Assembly (NCBI GenBank): GCA_013151465.1
Contig: JAADIF010000086.1
Location: forward strand, 1-15,974
DNA length: 15,974 nt
DNA from: Microcaldota archaeon
Lineage (GTDB): Archaea > Aenigmatarchaeota > Aenigmatarchaeia > QMZP01 > QMZT01
Direction: 5' to 3'
The notes under the pieces were generated by a model. That model searched no databases. It worked only from the letters and a program-made list of their open reading frames with translations, and was not told the origin of the DNA. Shown piece by piece: positions 1 through 6,641 of this stretch. The first letter of the stretch is position 1. Each line of letters opens with the position of its first letter. The translations under genes and the position numbers were made by a program.

Positions 1-559
1 GCATCAAGGATCTTATATAGTCGTAATCCCTTGTATCTATGAACAGGTACCCGCCACTTTCAATCATCTCGGCAAACTTGTTGACAACGATTTGCTGCGC
101 CTTTTTTGTGTACTCCCTCGTGCCTCCTCCGATATAAGTGAGAGAATTTCCTGTAAGGTATGCAAAATCAAAAAGCCCTTCATAAGGAGGGTCAGCATCA
201 GGCAAATCAAACCAGTTTGCTTTGTGAATAAGAACCTTCTGGTTGTTTTTCTCAAAAAGCGCTTTTGCCTGTTTTATGAAATTGTCATCTGTTTCATTTG
301 CTTCAACTGTTTCCAATTCATATCCTTTTTCTGAAAGAATTCTGAGAATGTTGCTCAATTCGATGCCACAGCCCACGCCAAAATCTATAATTTTTCTCAA
401 ACCGTTCCCGATTATGATATCAGTAAAAAATTCAATTTCTTCCTTTTTGGGAGGGCCTTTGAATGTCGGATATATGTCTTTTTCCCATGAAACAAACTTG
501 TAATCGTTGAACTCTTCTATCGGGTTGCTGATGTAAGGAAGGGTGTTGACAAAAACCAT
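1..559 (-). CDS. Class I SAM-dependent methyltransferase, C-terminus cut by window edge
   Basis: The minus-strand frame opens at ATG 559-557 and stays open for 186 codons to the left edge, so the C-terminus is missing. Residues 58-67 (IDFGVGCGIE) form a glycine-rich SAM-binding motif I. An acidic residue follows in VEANET (about 85-90), as expected for ribose-hydroxyl contact. FDFAYLTGNSLTYIGG (130-145) fits motif IV, and GGYLFIDTRDYDYI (169-182) fits the post-motif strand seen in glycine/sarcosine N-methyltransferase-like and other small-molecule methyltransferases. The substrate cannot be told. The gene is divergent from aIF-5A. No Shine-Dalgarno precedes the ATG; a TTATAAAA box lies about 25 bases upstream, so the mRNA is probably leaderless. 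The fold class is fairly sure; the specificity is unknown. Confidence 0.8.
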   Translation of the reverse strand, partial: MVFVNTLPYISNPIEEFNDYKFVSWEKDIYPTFKGPPKKEEIEFFTDIIIGNGLRKIIDFGVGCGIELSNILRILSEKGYELETVEANETDDNFIKQAKALFEKNNQKVLIHKANWFDLPDADPPYEGLFDFAYLTGNSLTYIGGGTREYTKKAQQIVVNKFAEMIESGGYLFIDTRDYDYIRSLM

Positions 560-579
560 ATTTATTATTTTTAAACCAA

Positions 580-587
580 TTTTATAA
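580..587 (-). promoter_or_regulatory. TATA box of the methyltransferase gene
   Basis: TTATAAAA on the minus strand, centred about 24.5 bases before the ATG at 559. This spacing would put the transcription start at the start codon (leaderless mRNA). Confidence 0.55.
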
Positions 588-630
588 GTAGTTCTTAAAA
601 CCGAAAACGCTGCAAACATTCATCAAAACT

Positions 631-638
631 TTTAAGTA
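631..638 (+). promoter_or_regulatory. Probable TATA box of the aIF-5A gene
   Basis: TTTAAGTA is centred about 47 bases before the ATG. A start of transcription about 26 bases downstream (near 661) would leave a leader of about 20 bases that contains the GGAGG ribosome binding site. This differs from the leaderless arrangement of most genes here. Confidence 0.4.
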
Positions 639-668
639 TGAAGGGGGAATTATAGCTATAATTGTTTT

Positions 669-673
669 GGAGG
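669..673 (+). promoter_or_regulatory. Shine-Dalgarno GGAGG that fixes the aIF-5A start
   Basis: GGAGG sits 8 bases before ATG 682. It selects this ATG over the in-frame TTG at 667, which overlaps the motif. Confidence 0.7.
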
Positions 674-681
674 AAGTTATT

Positions 682-1071
682 ATGGCAGATAAACCCGTTC
701 CAATGAATAAGCTTAAAGAAGGAAATTTCATAACAATTGACGGAGAGCCGTGCAAGATAGTGAAAATAACAAAATCGAAGCCGGGAAAGCACGGCTCGAC
801 AAAAGTCAATGTCGAGGCGATGGGGCTTTTTGATGAGAAAAGGCACACATTGATGAAGCCTTCATCTGACAATGCCATGGTCCCTATAATAGAAAAGAAG
901 AGTGCTCAGGTCCTCTCTGTTGCCGGAGATACAGCACAGCTCATGGATATGGAGGACTATTCGACCTTTGACGCGAAGGTTCCCGATGAATTCAAGGACA
1001 AGATGGTCGAAGGCGCAGAAGTCATATATTGGGTGATAGGCGGAAAGATGCTCATAAAGGGTATTCAGTAG
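682..1071 (+). CDS. eif5A: Translation initiation factor aIF-5A
   Basis: The product (129 residues from ATG 682) is archaeal IF-5A, which binds the ribosome and helps peptide bond formation at difficult stretches such as polyproline. The N-terminal KOW/SH3-like domain (about 1-69) holds the loop SKPGKHG, in which K36 is the residue modified to hypusine or deoxyhypusine in this family. The C-terminal OB-fold domain (about 70-129) ends in VIGGKMLIKGIQ. Length matches the family (about 130). The in-frame TTG at 667 would add five residues but overlaps the GGAGG motif, so ATG 682 is preferred. The loop has ST where many homologues have HA after GKHG, a minor variation. Deoxyhypusine synthase is not in the window. 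Confidence 0.97.
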   Translation: MADKPVPMNKLKEGNFITIDGEPCKIVKITKSKPGKHGSTKVNVEAMGLFDEKRHTLMKPSSDNAMVPIIEKKSAQVLSVAGDTAQLMDMEDYSTFDAKVPDEFKDKMVEGAEVIYWVIGGKMLIKGIQ

Positions 1072-1077
1072 GGCACA

Positions 1078-1092
1078 TCCCCTTTCTATTTT
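1078..1092 (+). terminator. Possible pyrimidine-rich terminator after aIF-5A
   Basis: The short convergent gap contains a C/T-rich run (CCCCTTTCTATTTT) just after the aIF-5A stop. T-rich tracts without a strong hairpin end archaeal transcripts; the call rests only on position and composition. Confidence 0.3.
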
Positions 1093-1126
1093 AGAAAACA
1101 AAAAGAAAAGAAAATATTTAAGCCTC

Positions 1127-1459
1127 TCATTTAGGCAGCTTCAATTTTTGCGAATATTCCCAGACCAATGGGATTTTCCATTTTTCTCCCATCACTGCCT
1201 TTATTAATGCTATTATCGAGATGATGAATACCACAGCATTCAGAAGCCCCAATATCTGGGTCAACGGCCACAGGAAGAATAATATCGAACCTAGTAGCCA
1301 CAATATAACTTCTATGAGAAACAACTCAAGACCCTGCCTCAGGTGGAATTCTATGAAATCGTTCCTCTTCTTCACAACGAAAAGAGGAATGAGAACAAGA
1401 ATCCCAAGATAAGACAGGATGGCCGTCATCATCTCGTCAGATGAAAGATTTTTTTTCAT
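1127..1459 (-). CDS. DUF4870/Tic20-like small integral membrane protein
   Basis: The protein (110 residues from ATG 1459) has three to four hydrophobic segments: about residues 12-28, 47-65, 66-86 and possibly a split of the last. Between the first two is KKRNDFIEFHLRQGLELF, resembling the conserved polar loop (K-x-N-x-F-x-x-F-H-x-x-Q) of the DUF4870/UPF0132 group distantly related to Tic20. The function of that family in prokaryotes is not established. An in-frame GTG at 1474 would extend the N-terminus by five residues. ATG 1459 is preferred because a TATA-like box lies about 27 bases before it and no Shine-Dalgarno is present. The gene is convergent with aIF-5A and is probably a single-gene unit. 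Confidence 0.75.
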   Translation of the reverse strand: MKKNLSSDEMMTAILSYLGILVLIPLFVVKKRNDFIEFHLRQGLELFLIEVILWLLGSILFFLWPLTQILGLLNAVVFIISIIALIKAVMGEKWKIPLVWEYSQKLKLPK

Positions 1460-1482
1460 AAAAGATAATTGCACAAGCCCGC

Positions 1483-1490
1483 TTAAAAAT
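1483..1490 (-). promoter_or_regulatory. TATA box of the DUF4870-like gene
   Basis: ATTTTTAA on the minus strand, centred about 27 bases before ATG 1459. It lies immediately beyond the end of the upstream cysteine-rich gene, which suggests independent transcription. Confidence 0.45.
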
Positions 1491-1495
1491 GCAAT

Positions 1496-2506
1496 TCATC
1501 TAAATATCTTGCTGCCAATAGCGGGCGAGAGAAACGAAAGTTTCGGTTTCGAGGTTTTGGGCTTCGTATGCTCAGGGACATGACCTTCCGCATGCGTGGA
1601 AAATCTATCTCTCAGACTTTTTAAATCCTTCATGAGCAACGAAAACTTGAATTTTTCATACAATCTCTTTGCCCTCTTCATATCATTTTTCCTGAGAGAT
1701 GTCTTCGGCGTGCTCATATCGATGCAGCTGCAGTACCAGCATATCTCGGCAAGCCCTTTGTAAGGGGGCTCTTTCAGTTTAGTATATGATGAATGAATCC
1801 TGAAGAAGACGCACTCCTCCCCCATCATTTTGCATGCTTGTTTGTAGCTCTCTTCCTTTTCATTCATTTCATTTTCAAGACGTTCTTTGTCTTCTTTCTC
1901 ATAATCATATTCCCATGTCGGCTGCGACTCCTCAAAAAGGAAGCGGTCGCATATTATATTTTTCTTGTCTATTTCCCATTCCTCAGCAAGTCGCTCTTCT
2001 GTCGTCTTTCCCTCTGCACAGTTCCATGCGCCACACATAAAATGGCAATAAAACGATGCTGAAACAGCTCCTGTGTTATCCCTTACATCGCTTGAGATAA
2101 GCCCGCTTGCAGAGCCAAACCAGTCATCCACAAGATAACCATTTTGCTCCCTGAGTTGGGGAGGGTCGCATTCATAATTTCCTATTATCCTTCCTTTGTA
2201 AAGGAGGTTCATATCCCTCCCGTGGACAGTGCCCTTGCCCTGTATCGTCTGATAGACGACCCAGTTTTCATATCCCTTTCTCGAACACAAAAGCACGACT
2301 CTGCTCTGTTCCGCGGTGCACATTCTTTTCACGTCGACGGGCCAGTTCCTGTAGTTGTGCAGGTTTTCTCTGGTCGTAGGGATGGAACCTATTCCAAGAA
2401 CAGAAAAGGCCGCAGCAGATGACGCAACAAGTAGCAAAACGAATAAGGACACAAGAAGAATAAAGACCCCATCACCGAAAGGGTGATTGCACTTTGGATC
2501 ACCCAT
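1496..2506 (-). CDS. Membrane-anchored cysteine-rich protein of unknown function
   Basis: I do not recognise a family. The product is 336 residues from ATG 2506. A strong hydrophobic segment at about 13-33 ends in ASSAAA, so it is either an uncleaved anchor or a signal peptide after a short cytoplasmic tail. The rest is polar and probably extracytoplasmic. It holds 12 cysteines, including groups C154/C158/C163 and C256/C259/C261 (CWYCSC), which could form disulfides or bind metal. Residues about 199-227 are rich in E, K and Y and look like a charged helix or coiled coil. The C-terminal 60 residues are basic. TTG 2515 in frame would add three residues, but ATG 2506 has a TATA-like box about 26.5 bases upstream and no Shine-Dalgarno. 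A surface structural role is one possibility; nothing proves it. Confidence 0.75.
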   Translation of the reverse strand: MGDPKCNHPFGDGVFILLVSLFVLLLVASSAAAFSVLGIGSIPTTRENLHNYRNWPVDVKRMCTAEQSRVVLLCSRKGYENWVVYQTIQGKGTVHGRDMNLLYKGRIIGNYECDPPQLREQNGYLVDDWFGSASGLISSDVRDNTGAVSASFYCHFMCGAWNCAEGKTTEERLAEEWEIDKKNIICDRFLFEESQPTWEYDYEKEDKERLENEMNEKEESYKQACKMMGEECVFFRIHSSYTKLKEPPYKGLAEICWYCSCIDMSTPKTSLRKNDMKRAKRLYEKFKFSLLMKDLKSLRDRFSTHAEGHVPEHTKPKTSKPKLSFLSPAIGSKIFR

Positions 2507-2528
2507 AATTTGCAATTGGAAAGAAGCT

Positions 2529-2536
2529 TTTTAATA
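2529..2536 (-). promoter_or_regulatory. TATA box of the cysteine-rich protein gene
   Basis: TATTAAAA on the minus strand is centred about 26.5 bases before ATG 2506 and abuts the stop codon of the helicase gene (2537-2539). The gene therefore seems to have its own promoter in the 30-base gap. Confidence 0.5.
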
Positions 2537-4756
2537 TTATTGTTTCCCGGAAAATTCAACCATCCTCAGAATTTCATCTCCAAACTGCGCAAGTTTGGCC
2601 GGTCCTATCCCCTTGACATTTTCAAGCTCTTCAAGCGTTTTCGGCTTTATCCTGCAAATTTCAGCAAGCGTGCTGTTCGTAAGTATCCTGTATGCAGGAA
2701 GTCCCATTTCATCGGACTTGTAGAATCTCCATTCGCGAAGGTCGTTTGCAAGGTTTCCGGTTATTTTAAATTCCGGTTCTTTGGGGTCTCTTTTACGGAT
2801 AGCCTTCTTTTGCTTTAATTTAGGCAGGTTTTTTGCAGAAGCTGATATTATCCTTATCATAGCGCTTGAGATGTAGTTTGTCATGCTTTTTCCGTAATAT
2901 GATAGGATAAGTCTTTCTTTTGCGCGCGTCATCGCAACGTAGAACAGCCGCCTTTCCTCTTCCTCCCTGTCATAGTCGTGCATCCTGAACATGTCCATTA
3001 TGGGATGCTCGGTTGCGCGACAGGGGAAGTTTGTTTTCGTGCATCCTATGAAAAACACGACACGCGCCTCGAGTCCTTTTATAGCATGTACTGTGGAGAG
3101 TATCAGGTCATCTTCCGACTCGTTTTTCGGGCGAAGAAGCTCATCGCTCTTGACGACATGCTTTATGCCGCGCCTTTTGAGGATGCGCGACAGATCCAGA
3201 AGCTGCCTGTTTGTTCTTGCAAGGACAAATATCTCGTTAGGCTCCACATCGAGCGTTTCTATCTTGTCGGCAACCGATTCAAGCTCGTCCTTTTCGGTTT
3301 CATAATTATCAAGCTCTATTGCATCCGGTATGTCCTTTGCATTCTCTATGCCGGGAAGACCCATCAATTTTATGGATTCGTTTGCAATCGATGTTATATG
3401 CCCTCCAGAGCGGTAGTTTTTTACAAGCGGCACGATTTCGGCACCGGGATATTTTTTGTCAAATTCAAGAATGTAATCAACCCTGGATCCGCGCCATCCG
3501 AATATCGCCTGCCTCGGATCTCCGACGGCGAATATATTTCCAGGATCAAGTATATCGATAAGCCTTATCTGGGATGAGTTCACATCCTGGTACTCGTCAA
3601 CAAGGATATGTTCGAAATGCGGTATGATATCGGGATACTTCCGAAAGAGGCGGAGCGCATCTTCCAGCTGATCGGCGTAATCGCGGTATCCTCCCTTTTT
3701 CATCAGAGCATCAACAAGAATGCACATATCAAGAAACCTGTCGGCTATTGCCTTTTCTTTGTAACCGACGTTCTCCACCATGAGTTTTGATTCTGATATT
3801 CTCTTTCCTTCGCCTTTGAAAAAATCCACGATGTAATAACAATCGTTTACAAGTGACATGAAAAGCTCCTGTTCCGTCTTGTTTCTTTTCTGGTTTGGCG
3901 AAAAATACATATTTATCATCGATGTCGGTGTCTTTCCCATCATCTTTATTGCCTTGTTCACGAGTTTTATCTTGCCGGAATAGTCTATCATTTTTACAGG
4001 TTTTGGATAAATCAGATTGCCGTGTTTTTTCAGCGTCTTTTCGCAGAAAGAGTTGAACGTTTCCACGTTGACCCTGTGGCATCCGTTTATTCCGGACAGG
4101 CGCTCCTCAAGCTGCCTTTTCGCCTTGCGCGTGAATGTTATTGCAAGAATTTTCTCCGGAGGAACCGAGCGAAACCTAACAAGAAACTCTATTCTCTTTG
4201 TAAGAGTTGTCGTTTTCCCTGTTCCTGCCCCCGCTATGCAGAGCATCCTTTTTGCGGGAGATATTATTGATTTTTTCTGCTCATCGTTGAAATTTTCAAG
4301 GAGAAAGTCAAACGCCTTAAATGCCTTTCGGTCAGCTTCCGTAATTTTTGCAATTCTGCCTTCATACGCCCCTTTGGCTGCAGAGCGGTGGAGCGTCGGG
4401 TGCATTATCTCGCGCAGCCCTTCTCTTGTAATTTCATACACCTTTACGAATTTGTTGAATGACGGGCTTGTCCTTGCAACCATCCTGTTTATCGTGAGCT
4501 TGTCAAGAATGTCTTTTATGTCCTCCTCCATAAGATCAAGAGAGCCGAATGAATCAAGCCTGTCAAGACGATTTGCGCGTATCGACCTGTTTTTTGCGTT
4601 ACCATGAAGAAAATCGACAAGAAGGTTTGCGCCAACGCTGAACGGTATTTCATTCAGAGCCTTGAGAACCCTGACATGGTCAGGAACTTCTTCACGAACA
4701 TTATGTGAAAGTGGGGCGTCTTGTTTTGCGATTGAAGAATTAGTTTGCTTTTGCAT
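2537..4756 (-). CDS. Superfamily 1 (UvrD/Rep/PcrA-type) DNA helicase with C-terminal HRDC-like domain
   Basis: This is an ATP-dependent 3'-5' type SF1A helicase, probably acting in DNA repair or replication restart. Residue numbers here count from TTG 4777; subtract 7 for the preferred ATG 4756. Motifs in order: Q motif FNDEQ (163-167); Walker A GAGTGKTT (183-190); Ia ITFTRKAK (213-220); Walker B DEYQDVNSSQ (394-403); III VGDPRQAIFGWRGS (418-431); IV KNYRS (453-457); V STVHAIKGLE (561-570); VI RRLFYVAMTRAKERL (609-623). Residues about 675-742 look like an HRDC domain with a helix-hairpin-helix (NVKGIGPAKLAQFG), as in some UvrD2/RecQ proteins. The first 150 residues lie ahead of the helicase core and resemble a winged-helix region. 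All catalytic motifs are intact. The TTG start lacks a ribosome site; ATG 4756 has a TATA-like box 27 bases upstream. Confidence 0.93.
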   Translation of the reverse strand: MQKQTNSSIAKQDAPLSHNVREEVPDHVRVLKALNEIPFSVGANLLVDFLHGNAKNRSIRANRLDRLDSFGSLDLMEEDIKDILDKLTINRMVARTSPSFNKFVKVYEITREGLREIMHPTLHRSAAKGAYEGRIAKITEADRKAFKAFDFLLENFNDEQKKSIISPAKRMLCIAGAGTGKTTTLTKRIEFLVRFRSVPPEKILAITFTRKAKRQLEERLSGINGCHRVNVETFNSFCEKTLKKHGNLIYPKPVKMIDYSGKIKLVNKAIKMMGKTPTSMINMYFSPNQKRNKTEQELFMSLVNDCYYIVDFFKGEGKRISESKLMVENVGYKEKAIADRFLDMCILVDALMKKGGYRDYADQLEDALRLFRKYPDIIPHFEHILVDEYQDVNSSQIRLIDILDPGNIFAVGDPRQAIFGWRGSRVDYILEFDKKYPGAEIVPLVKNYRSGGHITSIANESIKLMGLPGIENAKDIPDAIELDNYETEKDELESVADKIETLDVEPNEIFVLARTNRQLLDLSRILKRRGIKHVVKSDELLRPKNESEDDLILSTVHAIKGLEARVVFFIGCTKTNFPCRATEHPIMDMFRMHDYDREEEERRLFYVAMTRAKERLILSYYGKSMTNYISSAMIRIISASAKNLPKLKQKKAIRKRDPKEPEFKITGNLANDLREWRFYKSDEMGLPAYRILTNSTLAEICRIKPKTLEELENVKGIGPAKLAQFGDEILRMVEFSGKQ

Positions 4757-4779
4757 ATCAACATAGTTATTCTTCAAAG

Positions 4780-4787
4780 AATTAATT
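4780..4787 (-). promoter_or_regulatory. Possible TATA box of the helicase gene
   Basis: AATTAATT is centred about 27.5 bases before ATG 4756 on the minus strand. The spacing fits a leaderless mRNA; the element itself is weak. Confidence 0.35.
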
Positions 4788-4802
4788 GTTTAGAGAAGTT
4801 GA

Positions 4803-6194
4803 TCATGGAAACTGCACAAATGCAACATTTCCGGAAAGCGCAAGATCACTTGCATTCATCGTTTTTTTATTTCCTGAAAGGTCTGTGACAATAACAGTAC
4901 CTGTTATCTCTTCCGGAATGCTTCCACTCCAAAGAACGTAAACAGGTTTCTCGTCAACGATGAATTTGTATTGCCCTTCATTCACTTTTTCCGCAGCGGT
5001 GAAATAATCTATCTTGCTTATCATCGTTTCGAACGCATAGAAGATCTGCTGCTTTTTTGAGCCGGGGCCTATAAGCCAGCTTTCAGGATCTCCCGGGCTT
5101 TCATCAAGGCCGACGTAGAATATCTTGTCTATTCCCTTTGCGAAAGCCTCAACAAACGACTTTGTTACAGCCTCGGACCATTCATCAGGCGTCATCATGT
5201 CCTTGCCAAACATATGCGCTTCGAACTCTGCTTCTGTTATCCAGTGCTCCTTGTTTTCGATCCCGTTTTTCTTCATGAAACCCTTTGCTTGACTTACTAA
5301 AAGTCCTTTGTCCATTCCGATTGAATGATGCGTAAATATATCAAAATACTTTGCTCCTCCAAGCCTGATTACCTCGCTCCAGAAATCTTCTGCTTCCGGC
5401 ATGAAGCCAGCCATTCCGCCGTTTACTATCTTCGCATCAGGATCTGCCTCATGCACAGCTTCGTAGGTCGCCTTGAGAATATCATAATAGTCCTGCGCGC
5501 TGCCCTCGAAGAATGTAATGTCTTCAAGTGATGGCTCGTTTATGACCTCCCAATATTTTATCGGATATTTGAGGCCCGGCATATCATTAACCCCATCGCC
5601 ATCATATCTCTCGACAATGGCCTTTACGAAATTCTTGTACGCGTCCATATTGCACGGCTTCTGGCGGTATCTTCCAAGCATCATGAATCCCCGCATCTTT
5701 CCATCTGAAAGCTGCTGTCTGCATGTTTGCTGGTCTATATCATTATACGGCCATATTGTCGCGATTGCTGTGAAATTATTGTCCTGGAGAAGCCTTATCT
5801 CGCGATCTGCATCCGAGAAATCATATGAGCCTTGCTGGCGTTCTATCATACTCCAGATGAACGGTCCGGGATGCGGCCTTGCCCAGTGCACATTCAGCTC
5901 AGCTGCATAGGTTATTGATTTCTCGGGGTGCATAAAGCCGAAATGTGAACCCTCGAACGGAAAAACGAGAGGTTTTGCATCTTCTTTTTCTTCATCATTT
6001 ACGGAAAGGGTGTTTTGATTCTCTGGCAAGGTGGTATCATTTACATTGCTGCGGCCTTCTGAGGCAGGAGCGTCATTTATGCCGTTGTCAGCGCCCGATG
6101 AAGCCTGCTGTTGTGTACTTTGCGTACAGCCGCTCATGAAAACAAAAACAGATACAATCAAAACAACGGAAATTAACGCAAAACTATGATTCAT
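4803..6194 (-). CDS. Exported lipoprotein with clan GH-A glycoside hydrolase domain
   Basis: The 463-residue product begins with a hydrophobic segment (about 5-20) and a lipobox ending in SGC (C23), so it is probably lipid-anchored outside the cell. Residues 24-75 are a low-complexity S/N/Q/D/E linker. From about 78 a TIM-barrel glycosidase follows. WEVINEPS (215-222) carries the likely acid/base E220. WITEAE (318-323) carries the likely nucleophile, E321 (E323 is the alternative). The paired glutamates after barrel strands 4 and 7, plus FDIFTHHS (284-291), fit clan GH-A families such as GH39 or GH5; the exact family and substrate cannot be set. DGDGVND (198-204) resembles a calcium-binding loop. 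The last 70 residues look like a beta-rich domain. It is oriented opposite to the GH67-like gene 450 bases away. Confidence 0.85.
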   Translation of the reverse strand: MNHSFALISVVLIVSVFVFMSGCTQSTQQQASSGADNGINDAPASEGRSNVNDTTLPENQNTLSVNDEEKEDAKPLVFPFEGSHFGFMHPEKSITYAAELNVHWARPHPGPFIWSMIERQQGSYDFSDADREIRLLQDNNFTAIATIWPYNDIDQQTCRQQLSDGKMRGFMMLGRYRQKPCNMDAYKNFVKAIVERYDGDGVNDMPGLKYPIKYWEVINEPSLEDITFFEGSAQDYYDILKATYEAVHEADPDAKIVNGGMAGFMPEAEDFWSEVIRLGGAKYFDIFTHHSIGMDKGLLVSQAKGFMKKNGIENKEHWITEAEFEAHMFGKDMMTPDEWSEAVTKSFVEAFAKGIDKIFYVGLDESPGDPESWLIGPGSKKQQIFYAFETMISKIDYFTAAEKVNEGQYKFIVDEKPVYVLWSGSIPEEITGTVIVTDLSGNKKTMNASDLALSGNVAFVQFP

Positions 6195-6217
6195 AGTTCT
6201 TACTTTGTGTCAATCAC

Positions 6218-6225
6218 CTAAAAAA
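6218..6225 (-). promoter_or_regulatory. Possible TATA box of the glycosidase lipoprotein gene
   Basis: TTTTTTAG on the minus strand is centred about 27.5 bases before ATG 6194, and no Shine-Dalgarno is seen. It lies in the 50-base gap after the MazG-like gene, so the lipoprotein gene may have its own promoter or be co-transcribed with mazG. Confidence 0.35.
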
Positions 6226-6244
6226 CTATCGTCGACCGCTGCTT

Positions 6245-6562
6245 TTAATCATTCTCCGACCCCGCCGAGCCCTTCTTCAGCCTTTGCTCATACTTTTTCA
6301 GAGCCATATCAAGCGCCTGCCCAAGGTCAACATCAAATGAATTTGCAAGCGCTATAATTGAAAAAAGCAAATCGCCAAGTTCGTTTTCTATTTCCTTTCT
6401 GTATTCCGGCTTGCGCTTTCCGTAATCTGTCATTTTGAGAATTTCTTTTGCGACCTCGCCAAGCTCTGAGAGCGCATCAAGCACCCTGTGCTCGGCAGGC
6501 GCGTCAAGGTTATGCTGCCTGCAGAATTCTTTGACTTTTTTCTGAAGGTCTTCATGGTTCAT
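6245..6562 (-). CDS. MazG-like nucleotide pyrophosphohydrolase
   Basis: This is a single-domain all-alpha NTP pyrophosphohydrolase of 105 residues; the family hydrolyses (d)NTPs or related nucleotides to monophosphate plus pyrophosphate. The signature ExxE...ExxD is present: E33/E36 in LSELGEVAKE and E61/D64 in ENELGDLLFS, with 24 residues between the pairs, for Mg2+ binding. The length is that of the short MazG-like/dCTPase group, not the two-domain bacterial MazG. ATG 6562 is the first start; the upstream TATA candidate is weak (around 6584-6593). The gene lies between two divergent exported glycosidase genes, but nothing ties it to them functionally. A housekeeping role in nucleotide pool cleaning is most likely. 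Confidence 0.88.
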   Translation of the reverse strand: MNHEDLQKKVKEFCRQHNLDAPAEHRVLDALSELGEVAKEILKMTDYGKRKPEYRKEIENELGDLLFSIIALANSFDVDLGQALDMALKKYEQRLKKGSAGSEND

Positions 6563-6611
6563 ATGATAATCACAAACTCTAATGTTGTATAGCTAAATGT
6601 GAGATATAATT

Positions 6612-6623
6612 AATAATAAAATA
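6612..6623 (+). promoter_or_regulatory. TATA region of the GH67-like gene
   Basis: An A/T-only stretch (AATAATAAAATA) is centred about 24-25 bases before ATG 6642, and no ribosome binding site precedes that ATG. It supports the upstream ATG as a leaderless start. Confidence 0.5.
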
Positions 6624-6641
6624 GACTAACTAATATGTAAT

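Noticed and set aside
560..681. Riboswitch or small RNA in the divergent gap before aIF-5A
   Set aside because: The gap of 122 bases is explained by two promoters and a short leader. The A/T-rich GAATTATAGCTATAATT stretch has dyad symmetry, but it is too short and A/T-only to claim a structured RNA.
2978..3577. A 199-codon plus-strand open frame opposite the helicase gene
   Set aside because: It lies wholly within the helicase coding region, which has all SF1 motifs on the other strand. The frame has no recognisable domain and no promoter.
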